Positions 21,601 to 31,100 of a stretch of 64,000 nt of DNA are shown in pieces. The notes under the pieces were generated by a model. That model had not been told where the DNA came from. It worked only from the letters and a program-made list of their open reading frames with translations, and made no database searches. Source of the stretch: Tribonema minus (lineage: Eukaryota; Sar; Xanthophyceae; Tribonematales; Tribonemataceae); NCBI GenBank assembly GCA_017506865.1, contig JAFCMP010000223.1, positions 310,001 through 374,000 of the forward strand, written 5' to 3'. Numbering within the stretch: the stretch's first letter is position 1; each line of letters begins with the position of its first letter. The position numbers were made by a program, and so were the translations under genes.

Positions 21601-22930
21601 ACCTGGCCGGACGGACGGACGGATGCTTCTGTGATGCTGCAGGGTGCCAAACTTTTTGCAAAGAGGTCGGTGGCCCCGTTTCATCCGTATTGGATTTCAA
21701 CTCGCAGCGCCGGTACGCCCCCTGTGACACGAGGGCGAGTCATTCAGCTGACAGGCACAGACTCAGAGGGAGAATCCGGGGGCGATGAACGAGGGCGAGA
21801 GGGCGTTTCCGCCGCTGTACAGCGCCACTCGAGTGGTAAGCGGCCTTCGCGGGCCCACCTGGCCGGACGGACGGACGGATGCTTCTGTGATGCTGCAGGG
21901 TGCCAAACTTTTTGCATAGAGGTCGGTGGCCCCGTTTCATCCGTATTTGATTTCAACTCGCAGCGCCGGGTACACCCCCTGTGACACGAGGGCGAGCCAT
22001 TCAGCTGACAGGCACAGACTCAGAGGGAGGATCCGGGCGACGATGAACGAGGGCGAGAGGCTGCACAGCGCCAATCGAGTGGTAAGCGGCCTTCGCGGGC
22101 CCACCTGGCCGGCCGGACGGACGGATGCTTCTGTGATGCTGCAGGGTGCCAAACTTTTTGCAAAGAGGTCGGTGGCCCCGTTTCATCCGTATTTGATTTC
22201 AACTCGCAGCGCCGGGTACGCCCCCTGTGACACGAGGGCGAGTCATTCAGCTGACAGGCACAGACTCAGAGGGAGGATCCGGGCGACGATGAACGAGGGC
22301 GAGAGGCTGCACAGCGCCAATCGAGTGGTAAGCGGCCTTCGCGGGCCCACCTGGCCGGCCGGACGGACGGATAAGCGGCCTTGGCGGGCCCACCTGGCCG
22401 GCCGGACGGACGGATGCTTCTGTGATGCTGCAGGGTGCCAAACTTTTTGCAATGAGGTCGGTGGCCCCGTTTCATCCGTATTTGATTTCAACTCGCAGCG
22501 CCGGGTACGCCCCCTGTGACACGAGGGCGAGTCATTCAGCTGACAGACACAGACTCAGAGGGAGGATCCGGGGGGCGATGAACGAGGGCGAGAGGGCGTT
22601 TCCGCCGCTGTACAGCGCCACTCGAGTGGTAAGCGGCCTTCGCGGGCCCACCTGGCCGGACGGACGGACGGATGCTTCTGTGATGCTGCAGGGTGCCAAG
22701 CTTTTTGCATAGAGGTCGGTGGCCCCGTTTCATCCGTATTTGATTTCAACTCGCAGCGCCGGGTACGCCCCCTGTGACACGAGGGCGAGTCATTCAGCTG
22801 ACAGACACAGACTCAGAGGGAGGATCCGGGGGGCGATGAACGAGGGCGAGAGGGCGTTTCCGCCGCTGTACAGCGCCACTCGAGTGGTAAGCGGCCTTCG
22901 CGGGCCCACTTGGCCGGACGGACGGATGCT
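18690..22930. repeat. Satellite array: 17 tandem units of about 245 or 258 bp
   Basis: The units are recognised by tgacacgagggcgagtcatt near 18697, 18943, 19201, 19458, 19716, 19973, 20218, 20476, 20720, 20978, 21223, 21480, 21725, 21981, 22227, 22518 and 22776. Short units have gaggctgcacagcgcc. Long units have gagggcgtttccgccgctgtacagc (about 13 bp extra). From about 19973 the two forms mostly alternate, giving a ~503-bp higher-order repeat. One unit (22365-22410) has an internal partial duplication. Each unit ends in a ggccggacggacggacggat block shared, inverted, with the left arm. The ~76-residue open frames per unit have no support as genes. Confidence 0.95.
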
Positions 22931-23580
22931 CATGACCAGAGTCTGGCCTCAAGTCTCTGGGTGCGATACCTCAAAAGTGGGACGCGCGGCACACTGCGGG
23001 CGTGCCGCGCGTCCCCTTCGGCGAGGTCATTCGGCGTTATGCGGCCGGCGAACGCAAATTGCTTGAGGGCACTGAGATCGGCAAATGAAATGGCAAAGAC
23101 AGCGGACTGTGCCAGTCGACACTCGATACCAAAGCTTCGCCGGCAGCTTTCCGATCGCACGTGCTGAGCCAAGCCGAGCCCTCACCTCGCCGACGTCGCT
23201 GTGTTTCTGAGGCATCGCATGAATTTCTTGTCCGCAGCGATCGGCGAGCGCCGTACAAGCTGAGCTCTGGCGCAGAGGAGGTACCCCCCGCGGAAGCAAC
23301 GAGGCTCAACCTGGCCGGACGGACGGATGCTTGCTCGGTGCCAGAGGCTGGCCACAGGGTTGTGAGTTACGGTGCCTCAAAAGTGGGACGCGCGGCACAC
23401 TCCGGGCGTGCCGCGCGTCCGCCTGGCCGGACGGACGGATGCTCATGGCCAGAGTCTGGCATGAAGTCTCCGAGTGCGATACCTCAAAATGAGGACGCGC
23501 GGCACACTGCGGGCGTGCCGCGCGTCCCCTTCGGCGTCCGCATCCGGCGATTCGAGACCGGCGAGCGACGCATGCTCGAG
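22930..23580. repeat. Right arm of inverted-repeat structure (inverted copy of 17.3-18.6 kb)
   Basis: Read on the plus strand this arm equals the reverse complement of the left arm. It has gggacgcgcggcacactgcg, then the cttcggcg / cattcggc flank, then the 23050-23255 segment matching 17628-17830 inverted, then the ggacggatgcttgctcggtg block. Hairpins of the same stem lie at 22979-23015, 23386-23420 and 23493-23527. It ends about 200 bp before the first fibre gene. Confidence 0.88.
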
Positions 23581-23767
23581 GGCATTGGCGGAGGGTGAGT
23601 GCCAGGAGCGTGCCTTGCGTCCTATCCGCGGCGTACCTCGCATGCCAGACCTTCGAAACGAGATGTTGTGCGGGCAGCGTTCGCCCCCCCCCCCCCGGAC
23701 CAACACGCTCAGAAGCAGTTCGCAGCAGCCACTTTGAGACGACGACAAGAAGGTGCTGGCGGCATCA

Positions 23768-23774
23768 TTTTGTT
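23768..23774 (+). promoter_or_regulatory. TTTTGTT motif before fibre gene 1
   Basis: ttttgttgcctcg ends about 20 nt before the ATG at 23794 and matches the TTTTGTR-type motif of the other structural genes. Confidence 0.45.
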
Positions 23775-23793
23775 GCCTCGCTGGCGCGTGACC

Positions 23794-25248
23794 ATGTCCT
23801 TGACCGTTAGCCTGCTCGCAGGGCCCGTGACGCAAGGCGACAACGGCACTCTGACTGCCATTCCCTCTGGGCCAGTGGACTCTGTCAGCTGGCAGAGGGA
23901 CGGCGTCCCCCTTCCCTGGACGACGCTCGTGCTCACATCCATGCCGGTGGGGGAGTACGCGGTCGCTGTCACGGCAGGGGAGGGGACGGCCACAGCGACG
24001 GCGAAGGTGTCGTTCAGCGCGGTCCGTCCCCTGTCCGTGGTGGCGATCACCAAGGATGCCTCGTCGTACGACACCAAGGACGGATCGGTGAAGCTGTACA
24101 TCAGCGACGGCGTGCCTCCGTACTCGGCGCAGTGGAGTCACGGCCCCACCGCGACGTACGTGCTCCTGCGAGCGGGCGACTACTCCGTCACGGTCACGGA
24201 CCACAGCGGCGCATCAGCGGTGGGGACGTACCACATATCGCAGCCCACCAGCTTCGACATCGACGATCGGCTGCTTGAGGTGAACCTGATGGGGGACACG
24301 ACCTGTCGCGATCTGTACTGCCGCACCGTCGAGGGCAGGGGGGCAGTGTGCGCGGACGAGGGCGTGGGCGCCCTTCAGATGAAGCGGGGGTACGGCGAGG
24401 GGGCGGAGGGCGTGGCGTCGCTGGTCGCCTCCCCTGACGGCACTGGCGGCGCTGCCAAGATGCTGGTGAGCGCGTGCTCCGCGGGCGGCATCTCCCACCC
24501 CGTGCTGCCCCTCGACTCCACCGGAGACGTGCACGTCACGGGCGACCTGACGATCGTGGGGCAGCATTCGGTGGTGACCGTTCCTGCCCTCGAGGTGAAT
24601 CAGCGCGCCCTCTCCGTCAGCGACCTCGACCCGCTGCAGGAGGACGCAGGCGGCGGCGGGGTGGCCTTCGGCTCTCAGGGTCAGCACGGCATCGCTTTCG
24701 GTTGGGACTGCCGAGGCTGGGAAGTGCAGGGGGACCTCGTTTCGCGGGGGCTGCGATTCTCGGACGCCGCGTCCCTGACGGCCGGAGCTCTGAGCGTTCG
24801 CAAGTGGGGCTGCGCCATCACTCTGAACGACGACGGTCTGGTCCTGGAGGGGGCACGAGTGGTGGACGAGGTGCCGACCGCCTTGCACTACCTGTCCACG
24901 TCCGGCGCTCAGCACGTCGCGTCCGGGGCGTACCTCGGGGCCGACGACGAGGGCTGGCGAGCCTGTCCGGACTCGGGTTTCTCGGCCACCTCTTTCGACG
25001 CCGGGGACTCGTCGCTCGCCGCTGCCGGACTCACGTGCGGACCAGGCGTCGAATTGACTCAGACGGGCGTGGCGGTAGGCGGCGGTGTGTCGGCCTCGGC
25101 GCAGGGCCTGGACCTGGGGGCATCCGGCACATGCGTGTTCGGGGACCTGTGGCGGCTGCGGGTCAGCGCCGACGACGGAAGCCTTCAGTTCGAGCGCTCG
25201 GAGGACGGGCAGTACGAGACCAAGCTCGCGATACAACGCATCTTCTGA
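23794..25248 (+). CDS. Fibre/adhesin-like protein 1 with shared C-terminal cap
   Basis: 484 residues from the ATG at 23794 (MSLTVSLLAG). The open frame extends 65 codons further up, but the gaccATGTCC context is the same as in the next gene and the promoter motif precedes this start. The N-terminus has about two SprB/Ig-like beta units (SVKLYISDGVPPYSAQWSHG, then GDYSVTVTDHSG). After FDIDDRLLEVNLMGD comes the family cap: TTCRDLYCRTVEG, GDVHVTGDLTIVG, GIAFGWD and the terminal WRLRVSADDGSLQFERSEDG. The same cap ends the proteins at 25301-26818 and 28145-33067. It is probably a trimeric beta-rich virion fibre tip or stalk. No signal peptide or TM segment is visible. Confidence 0.78.
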   Translation: MSLTVSLLAGPVTQGDNGTLTAIPSGPVDSVSWQRDGVPLPWTTLVLTSMPVGEYAVAVTAGEGTATATAKVSFSAVRPLSVVAITKDASSYDTKDGSVKLYISDGVPPYSAQWSHGPTATYVLLRAGDYSVTVTDHSGASAVGTYHISQPTSFDIDDRLLEVNLMGDTTCRDLYCRTVEGRGAVCADEGVGALQMKRGYGEGAEGVASLVASPDGTGGAAKMLVSACSAGGISHPVLPLDSTGDVHVTGDLTIVGQHSVVTVPALEVNQRALSVSDLDPLQEDAGGGGVAFGSQGQHGIAFGWDCRGWEVQGDLVSRGLRFSDAASLTAGALSVRKWGCAITLNDDGLVLEGARVVDEVPTALHYLSTSGAQHVASGAYLGADDEGWRACPDSGFSATSFDAGDSSLAAAGLTCGPGVELTQTGVAVGGGVSASAQGLDLGASGTCVFGDLWRLRVSADDGSLQFERSEDGQYETKLAIQRIF

Positions 25249-25268
25249 GGTGGTGAGGAGGCTTTTCA

Positions 25269-25276
25269 TTTTGTAG
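25269..25276 (+). promoter_or_regulatory. TTTTGTAG motif before fibre gene 2
   Basis: ttttgtagacctc lies in the 52-bp gap after fibre gene 1 and ends 25 nt before the ATG at 25301, so this gene has its own promoter rather than only read-through. Confidence 0.55.
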
Positions 25277-25300
25277 ACCTCACCGCAGAGGGCGCTGACC

Positions 25301-26818
25301 ATGTCCCTCGCAGTGGTGCCGGGGGACGTTGCGCACGTGCTGATCTGGGGAACGCCAGGGGGATCCATCGGGGCCACCAGCGCCACGGGCGGGGAGGCTC
25401 CCTACACGTGGCGGTGGACGTGGGGGTCCGGGGCGACCCCCATCCCGAATGCGACCGATCCATCCGCCAAGTTCGGCCTGTACGCTGCCAGCTACTTGCT
25501 GACCGCCACGGACGCCGCGGGAGCTGCCGCGAGCCACCGCTTCGTCGTGACGCAGCCCCCTCCCGTCGTGGTCCAGCTCGAGTCGCTGAGGCCCTGCAGC
25601 AGACACGACGGCGCGGACGGCACGGCGGCCCTCTCCGTCAGCGGCGGGGTGCCTCCCTACCTGCTGTCGTGGTCCTCCGACGTCACCGGGGCCGTCCTGC
25701 GGGCGGCGGCGGGGTCGTACGTGGGAAGCGCGCTGGACTCCGTGGGCGGCTCCGCGGCCATCACCGTGCTCATCACGCAGCCGACGGCCTTCGACTGCGA
25801 CGTATTCCCCCCCGACACGGCGCTGCTCGCGGACGGGGGGGCCAGGGACCGGTACTGCAGGGACCTCCACGCGAACTCCGGGCTGCTCGTGGACACGCTG
25901 GGAGCCAAGCTGGAGATGATGATGAGGGGGGACAGGGGAGTGTACGTCCCTCTGTGCGCCTGGACGGGCGTGGAGGCCCCCGACGAGAGCACATTCGGCA
26001 GGGTGTCGGCGTGGTGCTCGAATGACGCTGGCGAGCAGGTGGAGGCGCTGAGGGTGGCGTACGACGGAGTCACGTTCTTCGGAGGGCTCACCTGCAGCGG
26101 CGGAGTCACGAGGTTCGATGTGGACGAGGTGAGGGTGGAGGCCCCGCAGGTGGTGCTGTCGGCGGACGCAGGGAGCCTGCAGGACTGCGACGGGGGGGGC
26201 ATCACGTGCGGCGGCGGAGCGGACGCCCTCGCGTTCGTCTACTCTGCGGCGGAGGGCTCCTGGTGCGCTCTGGGGAATCTGCACATGCTGGACGGCTCGT
26301 TCAGGGCGAGCGGGGGGAGGCCGGGGGACGAGGGCTCGATCGGCGTGCGGAGCTTCGCTGCCCTCAACTCCCTGTCCGGGTGCGGCATCGTGCTGGACGA
26401 CTCGGGTCTGACGGTCACCGCCGCCGCCCTCCAGGACAGGGTGCCCGTCGGGAACTACGCCGTCACCGACGATGGCCTGCTGCACGTCCCCGACGGGGAC
26501 CTCTTCCAGGCGGCGAACGGGGAGTGGCGGGCGTCGCAGAACGTCGCGGGGGATTTCTTGCGCACGGAAGGGGCGCGCATAGGAGCCTCCGGCGTGGCTG
26601 CGGGCGACGCCTCCATATCCTCCACTGGTTTCAAGGCAGGGAACGTCGAGGTGGGGGAGGGCGGAATCGACCTGGGCGAGGGGGGTGTCATGACCCTCGA
26701 CTCGGGCGCATGGAGAATCAGGCACGATCCGGAAGACGACTCGCTGATGTTCGAGAGCAGGGACGGCGGGGACGGCGGCGGCGGGGACACGTACACTGCG
26801 CAGCTCACGCTGGACTGA
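25301..26818 (+). CDS. Fibre/adhesin-like protein 2 with shared C-terminal cap
   Basis: 505 residues. Two SprB-like units come first (GGSIGATSATGGEAPYTW, TAALSVSGGVPPYLLSWSSD). Then comes the family cap beginning FDCDVFPPDTALLADGGARD and RYCRDLHANSGLLVDTLGAK, with LRVAYDGVTFFGGLTCSGG, CGIVLDDSGLTVTAAALQD and a terminal WRIRHDPEDDSLMFESRDGG. The three fibre genes share the order VxFFGGLT...GIxLDDxGLxxxxA...VP, which marks them as one paralogous family. It lies 52 bp after fibre gene 1 in the same direction, and 31 bp before the convergent stop at 26850. A cell-attachment or virion-surface role is inferred. Confidence 0.78.
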   Translation: MSLAVVPGDVAHVLIWGTPGGSIGATSATGGEAPYTWRWTWGSGATPIPNATDPSAKFGLYAASYLLTATDAAGAAASHRFVVTQPPPVVVQLESLRPCSRHDGADGTAALSVSGGVPPYLLSWSSDVTGAVLRAAAGSYVGSALDSVGGSAAITVLITQPTAFDCDVFPPDTALLADGGARDRYCRDLHANSGLLVDTLGAKLEMMMRGDRGVYVPLCAWTGVEAPDESTFGRVSAWCSNDAGEQVEALRVAYDGVTFFGGLTCSGGVTRFDVDEVRVEAPQVVLSADAGSLQDCDGGGITCGGGADALAFVYSAAEGSWCALGNLHMLDGSFRASGGRPGDEGSIGVRSFAALNSLSGCGIVLDDSGLTVTAAALQDRVPVGNYAVTDDGLLHVPDGDLFQAANGEWRASQNVAGDFLRTEGARIGASGVAAGDASISSTGFKAGNVEVGEGGIDLGEGGVMTLDSGAWRIRHDPEDDSLMFESRDGGDGGGGDTYTAQLTLD

Positions 26819-26849
26819 GTTCGTTGTACGCGCGCACCCGCGGACTCTG

Positions 26850-27860
26850 CTACGGCAGGGTGGCGGGGGCCAGGGGCTGCGCGTAGACGGGCTGAGCGCG
26901 TTGCGGGAACAGGGTGCGGTACACGTAGACCGCCGCCAGCACGGCGGCGAGCGCTCCGGCGGTCATCAGGTAGTACTTGTAGCCGGCCAGCGTGTCGCCC
27001 AGGTCGTTCAGCGAGGGCAGGCCAGCGCCCTGCAGGCCGGCGTCGACGACCCCCCCCATGATTGTGGCGGTGGTGTTCGCCGCGGTCTTCGCGGCGTCCT
27101 CCATCAGCCCGAGGACCTGGCCGTCGAACGACGTGTGCAGTGTCAGGGTGCCCTTCTTGCCGGCGCTGCTCAGCGTCCCTCCCGGTATCACGATGGAGGT
27201 GGAGCTCAGCACCTTGGCCACGGGGATCTGCTCGCCGTCCACGGAAGGGGCGCAGTCCGATCCGAACACCGTCACCTTGTCTGTGGCTGTGATGTCCATG
27301 GGGGGGCTGAATGTGATCTTGACCGCCGCGGAATCCTTGCCGTCCTGCTCGATGGCCGTGATGCTCATCTTCGCCCCGTCCTTCTTGTTGAAGCGATCCA
27401 GAGCTACGCCTGCGGCCGCCGCCGCCGTCAAGCCCCCGATCACCAGGCCGGGGTTTTTGGCGGCAAACTTGGCGCTCTTGGATGCCGCGGACTGCAGCGT
27501 CTCCTTGACTGTCTTCTTCGCCGCCTCCTGCGCGGCCTCCTTGGCGGCCTTGGATGCCGCCGCCGTCGCGGCCTCCTTGGCGGCCTTGGTGGCTGCCGCT
27601 GTGGCTGCTTCTTTGGCGGCCGTGGTGGCTGCGGCAGTAGCTGCCTCTGTCGCAGCCTCCTTTGCTGCCTTGGCTGCGGCCGCGGATGCGGCCTCCTTGG
27701 CGGCCTTGGTTGCCGCCGCGGTCGCGGCCTCTTTGGCGGCCTTGGTGGCTGCTGCTGTGGCTGCTTCTTTGGCGGCCTTGGTGGCGGCCGCCGTCGCGGC
27801 CTCCTTCAGCGCCTTTGCCATTGCCAGGTCCGCAGCCGCTTTTGCCGCCGCCTTGGCCAT
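26850..27860 (-). CDS. Ala/Lys 12-residue-repeat protein with two membrane segments
   Basis: 336 residues from the ATG at 27860 (MAKAAAKAAADLAMAKAL). The frame extends 31 codons upstream with weaker sequence. Residues ~18-115 are about eight copies of a 12-residue helical unit, KEAATAAATKAA, encoded by a 36-bp DNA repeat. Then follow a hydrophobic segment (NPGLVIGGLTAAAAAGVAL), a ~130-residue beta-type domain (SAAVKITFSPPMDITATDKV, STSIVIPGGTLSSAG), and a C-terminal membrane helix (YYLMTAGALAAVLAAVYVY) with a short Pro/Ala tail. This is likely a virion membrane protein with an elongated Ala-rich helix. It is convergent with fibre gene 2 and divergent from the big SprB gene. The usual TTTTGT motif is not evident upstream. 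Confidence 0.72.
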   Translation of the reverse strand: MAKAAAKAAADLAMAKALKEAATAAATKAAKEAATAAATKAAKEAATAAATKAAKEAASAAAAKAAKEAATEAATAAATTAAKEAATAAATKAAKEAATAAASKAAKEAAQEAAKKTVKETLQSAASKSAKFAAKNPGLVIGGLTAAAAAGVALDRFNKKDGAKMSITAIEQDGKDSAAVKITFSPPMDITATDKVTVFGSDCAPSVDGEQIPVAKVLSSTSIVIPGGTLSSAGKKGTLTLHTSFDGQVLGLMEDAAKTAANTTATIMGGVVDAGLQGAGLPSLNDLGDTLAGYKYYLMTAGALAAVLAAVYVYRTLFPQRAQPVYAQPLAPATLP

Positions 27861-28112
27861 GTTTTCGGACTCTCGAAGCGGCAAGATATTGTCGGGACGC
27901 ACTGCCGCCGTTGCTCGTGGTGCATCCCCGGGCAGGGCTGTGGCTATCCGCACGACGGGCTTCGAGCCCGGTGATGAAGTTCGAAAGCTGAGAGAACGGC
28001 CGGCCGGGGACCAAAGCGGCCGCTGGCTTCGAATTCTGCGTCCTCGGCACGGTCGTCTGCGCTGTTGTTGTTGCAGTTGTTGTCCGCTTGCACCGCGTGT
28101 CCCTCGAGAAAA

Positions 28113-28119
28113 ATTGTAG
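28113..28119 (+). promoter_or_regulatory. ATTGTAG variant of the promoter motif before the large fibre gene
   Basis: gaaaaattgtagaagtcgc ends 26 nt before the ATG at 28145. It keeps the TGTAG part and spacing of the shared motif, with A-rich instead of T-rich sequence 5' of it. Confidence 0.4.
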
Positions 28120-28144
28120 AAGTCGCTTGAGAGTCCACCCGAGC

Positions 28145-31100
28145 ATGTCGCGCGTGCTGGCGCTGCCGCTGAACGGCACCTTCACACCGGTGACCAACAC
28201 TCTGGGATGCGTCATCGCCACGGGCACCTCGAACACATTCAGCACGACGAAGGTGGCGGTGCCGTACACCAGCTCATGCAAGTTCAATTCCGCCTACGCC
28301 AACTACGTGCAGATCTCCAACATCCCCGCCCTGACGGCGTGGACGTACGAGTTCTGGGGGTACAACATCTCGGGGGACGCAGCGACCAAGCTCAGGCAAT
28401 GGATCCGTCACGACGGCGTGAACGGGGACCAGGGGCTGCAGATGTACGACTGGAGCGGCAGCATGGATGGCAACTCGTACCGGACCCACACTTTTGGCCT
28501 GAGTAGCGACAGCCACGACGGCTGGCACCACTACGCCGTGGTCACGGACGGGTCCGCGTACTACTCCGTGTACCAGGACGGTCAACGGGTGGCGTACCTG
28601 ACCCCGTGCAAGGTCAAGATCGCCGGCAAGCTGACCCTTGGGCAGTGGCGGGCGGATCTGGGGATCGGAGGGATCGTTGGCCTGATGAACGACTTCGTGC
28701 TGACGGAGGGGGTGAAGTACACGACGCCCAGCTTCTACCCCCGCCTCTTGACGGGGGTGGGTTTCATGCCCGGCTCTGTCACCAATGTGAGCATCTTCGG
28801 CGGGTCCACGGGGGCCTTCGCCGAGGGCACCGTCCTGTACCCCGCCAGCCTGGCCAGCGTCACCTACAGCCTCAGGATGACATTCAACGGAGGGGCCATG
28901 CCGGCGAACACGGGCTCAGGTCTGGGACGTTACAGCCTGCCCGCCGGCTCCTACGTGCTCGCGATCACCTCCGGTGGCTTCTCGGTGTCGTACACCTACG
29001 TGATCACCCAGCTGCCCCAGCTCCTGATCGTCTCGGGCGCGGTCACCGCCGCCTCCGTCTACGGCACTGCCACCGGCGCCATCGGGGCCAGCTCCGTCAG
29101 CGGTGGAGACGGAGCGTACGCCTACAGCTGGACCAGCAGCCTCGGAGCCACGGCGGTGGCGGCGACGACTGCCGGTCCCCTCTCTGCTCTGCGCGCCGGC
29201 GTCTACGTCCTGAGGGCAGTGGACGGTCAGGGAGCCGTCGCCTCGGCGTCCTTCGCGGTCACCCAGCCCACGGAGCTGCTGCTGACCACCGGAGCCGTCA
29301 CCAACGTCACCATCTACGGGGCTGCGACCGGTGCCATTTCGAGGACCACGATCTCCGGCGGCGTGCCTCCGTACACTACCAGCTGGAAGCTCGGACCGGG
29401 GACCACGGCGTTCGCCGACACCTCTGGCAACGCGAAGACCGGTCTGCTGGCGGGCTCGTACATCTTCCGGGCCCAGGACGCGAACGGCGCCGTGGCCTCC
29501 TATGCGTACGCGGTCTCTCAGTTCCCTCAGCTCGTGGTGGCCCCCGGAGCGACCACTGCCGCCACGGTCTGGGGCACTGCGACGGGGCAGATCGCCAGCA
29601 GCGCGGTCAGCGGGGGAGACGGGAGGTACACGTACGAGTGGACGGCGGGCGCGGGCGGCACGGCCATCGCCACCCAGGGCCAGTCCCCCTCCGCCAAGAC
29701 AGGCCTGGCGAGCGCCAGCTACTACCTCAGAGTGACCGACGGCCAGGGCGCCGCCGTCACTGTCACCTTCAACGTGGGGACGGTGCCCCGTCTGGTGCTG
29801 GCGGCAGGTGCGGTGACGAAGGTGGCGGTCTACGGCCAGAACACGGGCGCGATTGGCGCCTCGTCCGTGAAGGGGGGCACGGGCTCGTACACCGTCGCCT
29901 GGGCCTCCGACTCCGCGGTGACACCCATCGCCGAGCAGACGCTGACGGCGAAGACTGGCCTCGAGGCCGGCCTCTACGTGCTCACGGTCACGGACAGCAA
30001 CGGTGCCGTTGCGGAGCAGGCGTTCGATGTGCCGTCGAACCCGCCGCTCGTGCTCACGCCCGGAGCGATCAGCTCGGTGGCGATATACGGGCAGTCCACG
30101 GGAGCCATCGCGGCGCCGGTGGCCGCGGGGGGGTCGGGTGCGTACGCCTGGACGTGGACTCCGCTGACCCCCGGTGCGACCCCGGTCGCCGCGCAGACTG
30201 GCAGTGCGAAGACGGGACTCGCCGCCGGCACGTACGGCCTGAGGCTGGCGGACACTGCCGGGGCGGTCCGGTACACGGAGCTGGTCGTGCCCGAGAACCC
30301 CCAGCTCGTCATCTCTCCGGGCATTGTCCAGGACGCACTCGTGTACGGCGAGGCCACCGGATCCGTATCTGACTCGACGGCCAGCGGCGGCTACGGGACG
30401 CTGGCGTACAGCTGGACGTGCGCCTCGCGAACTCCCATCGTCGACGCCAGCCCCCTGGCTCACTCGGATCTCGCCGCAGGGTCCTACGTCCTGCGCGCCA
30501 GAGACGAGGCGGGCGCCGTCTCGGAGCACTCCTTCACCGTGGCGCAGTCCGCGAAGCTGGTGGTATCGCAGCCCGTCATCGCCGACGTGGGCATCTACGG
30601 GGAGAGCACGGGCTCGATCGGCGACATCTCGTGCGCGGGTGGCATCCCCCCATACTACTGGTCGTGGCAGTCGTCAGCTGCCACGTCCATCACCGATTCG
30701 CTGCCCGGAGCGCACTCCGGGCTGGCCGCCGGCGCGTATACGGTGACGTGCGTGGACTCTGTGGGCGCCGCCGAGGTCGTCGAGTATCAGGTCCGCCAGA
30801 ACGCCCCTCTGGTGCTGACCCCCGGAGCGGTGGCCAGGGTCCAGCGGTACGGCGCCTCCACGGGGTCCATCGGCCGCACTCTGATGAGCGGGGGAGACGG
30901 CAGCTACGCGGCGTCGTGGACCTCCAGCGCGGGAGGCACGAGCATCCCGGCAACTCAAGGGCTGGGGGCCCTGTCGGCGCTCCGCGCCGGCAGCTACGCG
31001 CTGACCGTGACCGACGGCGCCGGCGCGGTGGCCTGTTACACCTACGTCGTCCCGCAGAACCCCGTCATCAGCTTCGTGCCGGCCACCATCCGCATGGTGC

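Noticed and set aside
18888..22712. A family of ~76-residue proteins, one per satellite unit
   Set aside because: The frames exist only because units are near-identical with lengths that vary the frame; fused and truncated versions are frequent and both strands are open.
18690..22930. CRISPR array
   Set aside because: Whole ~250-bp units repeat without unique spacers, and the context is eukaryotic.
23599..23793. 65-residue N-terminal extension of fibre gene 1
   Set aside because: It includes a poly-Pro stretch from a C-tract and the end of the repeat region; the promoter motif and gaccATGTCC context favour 23794.
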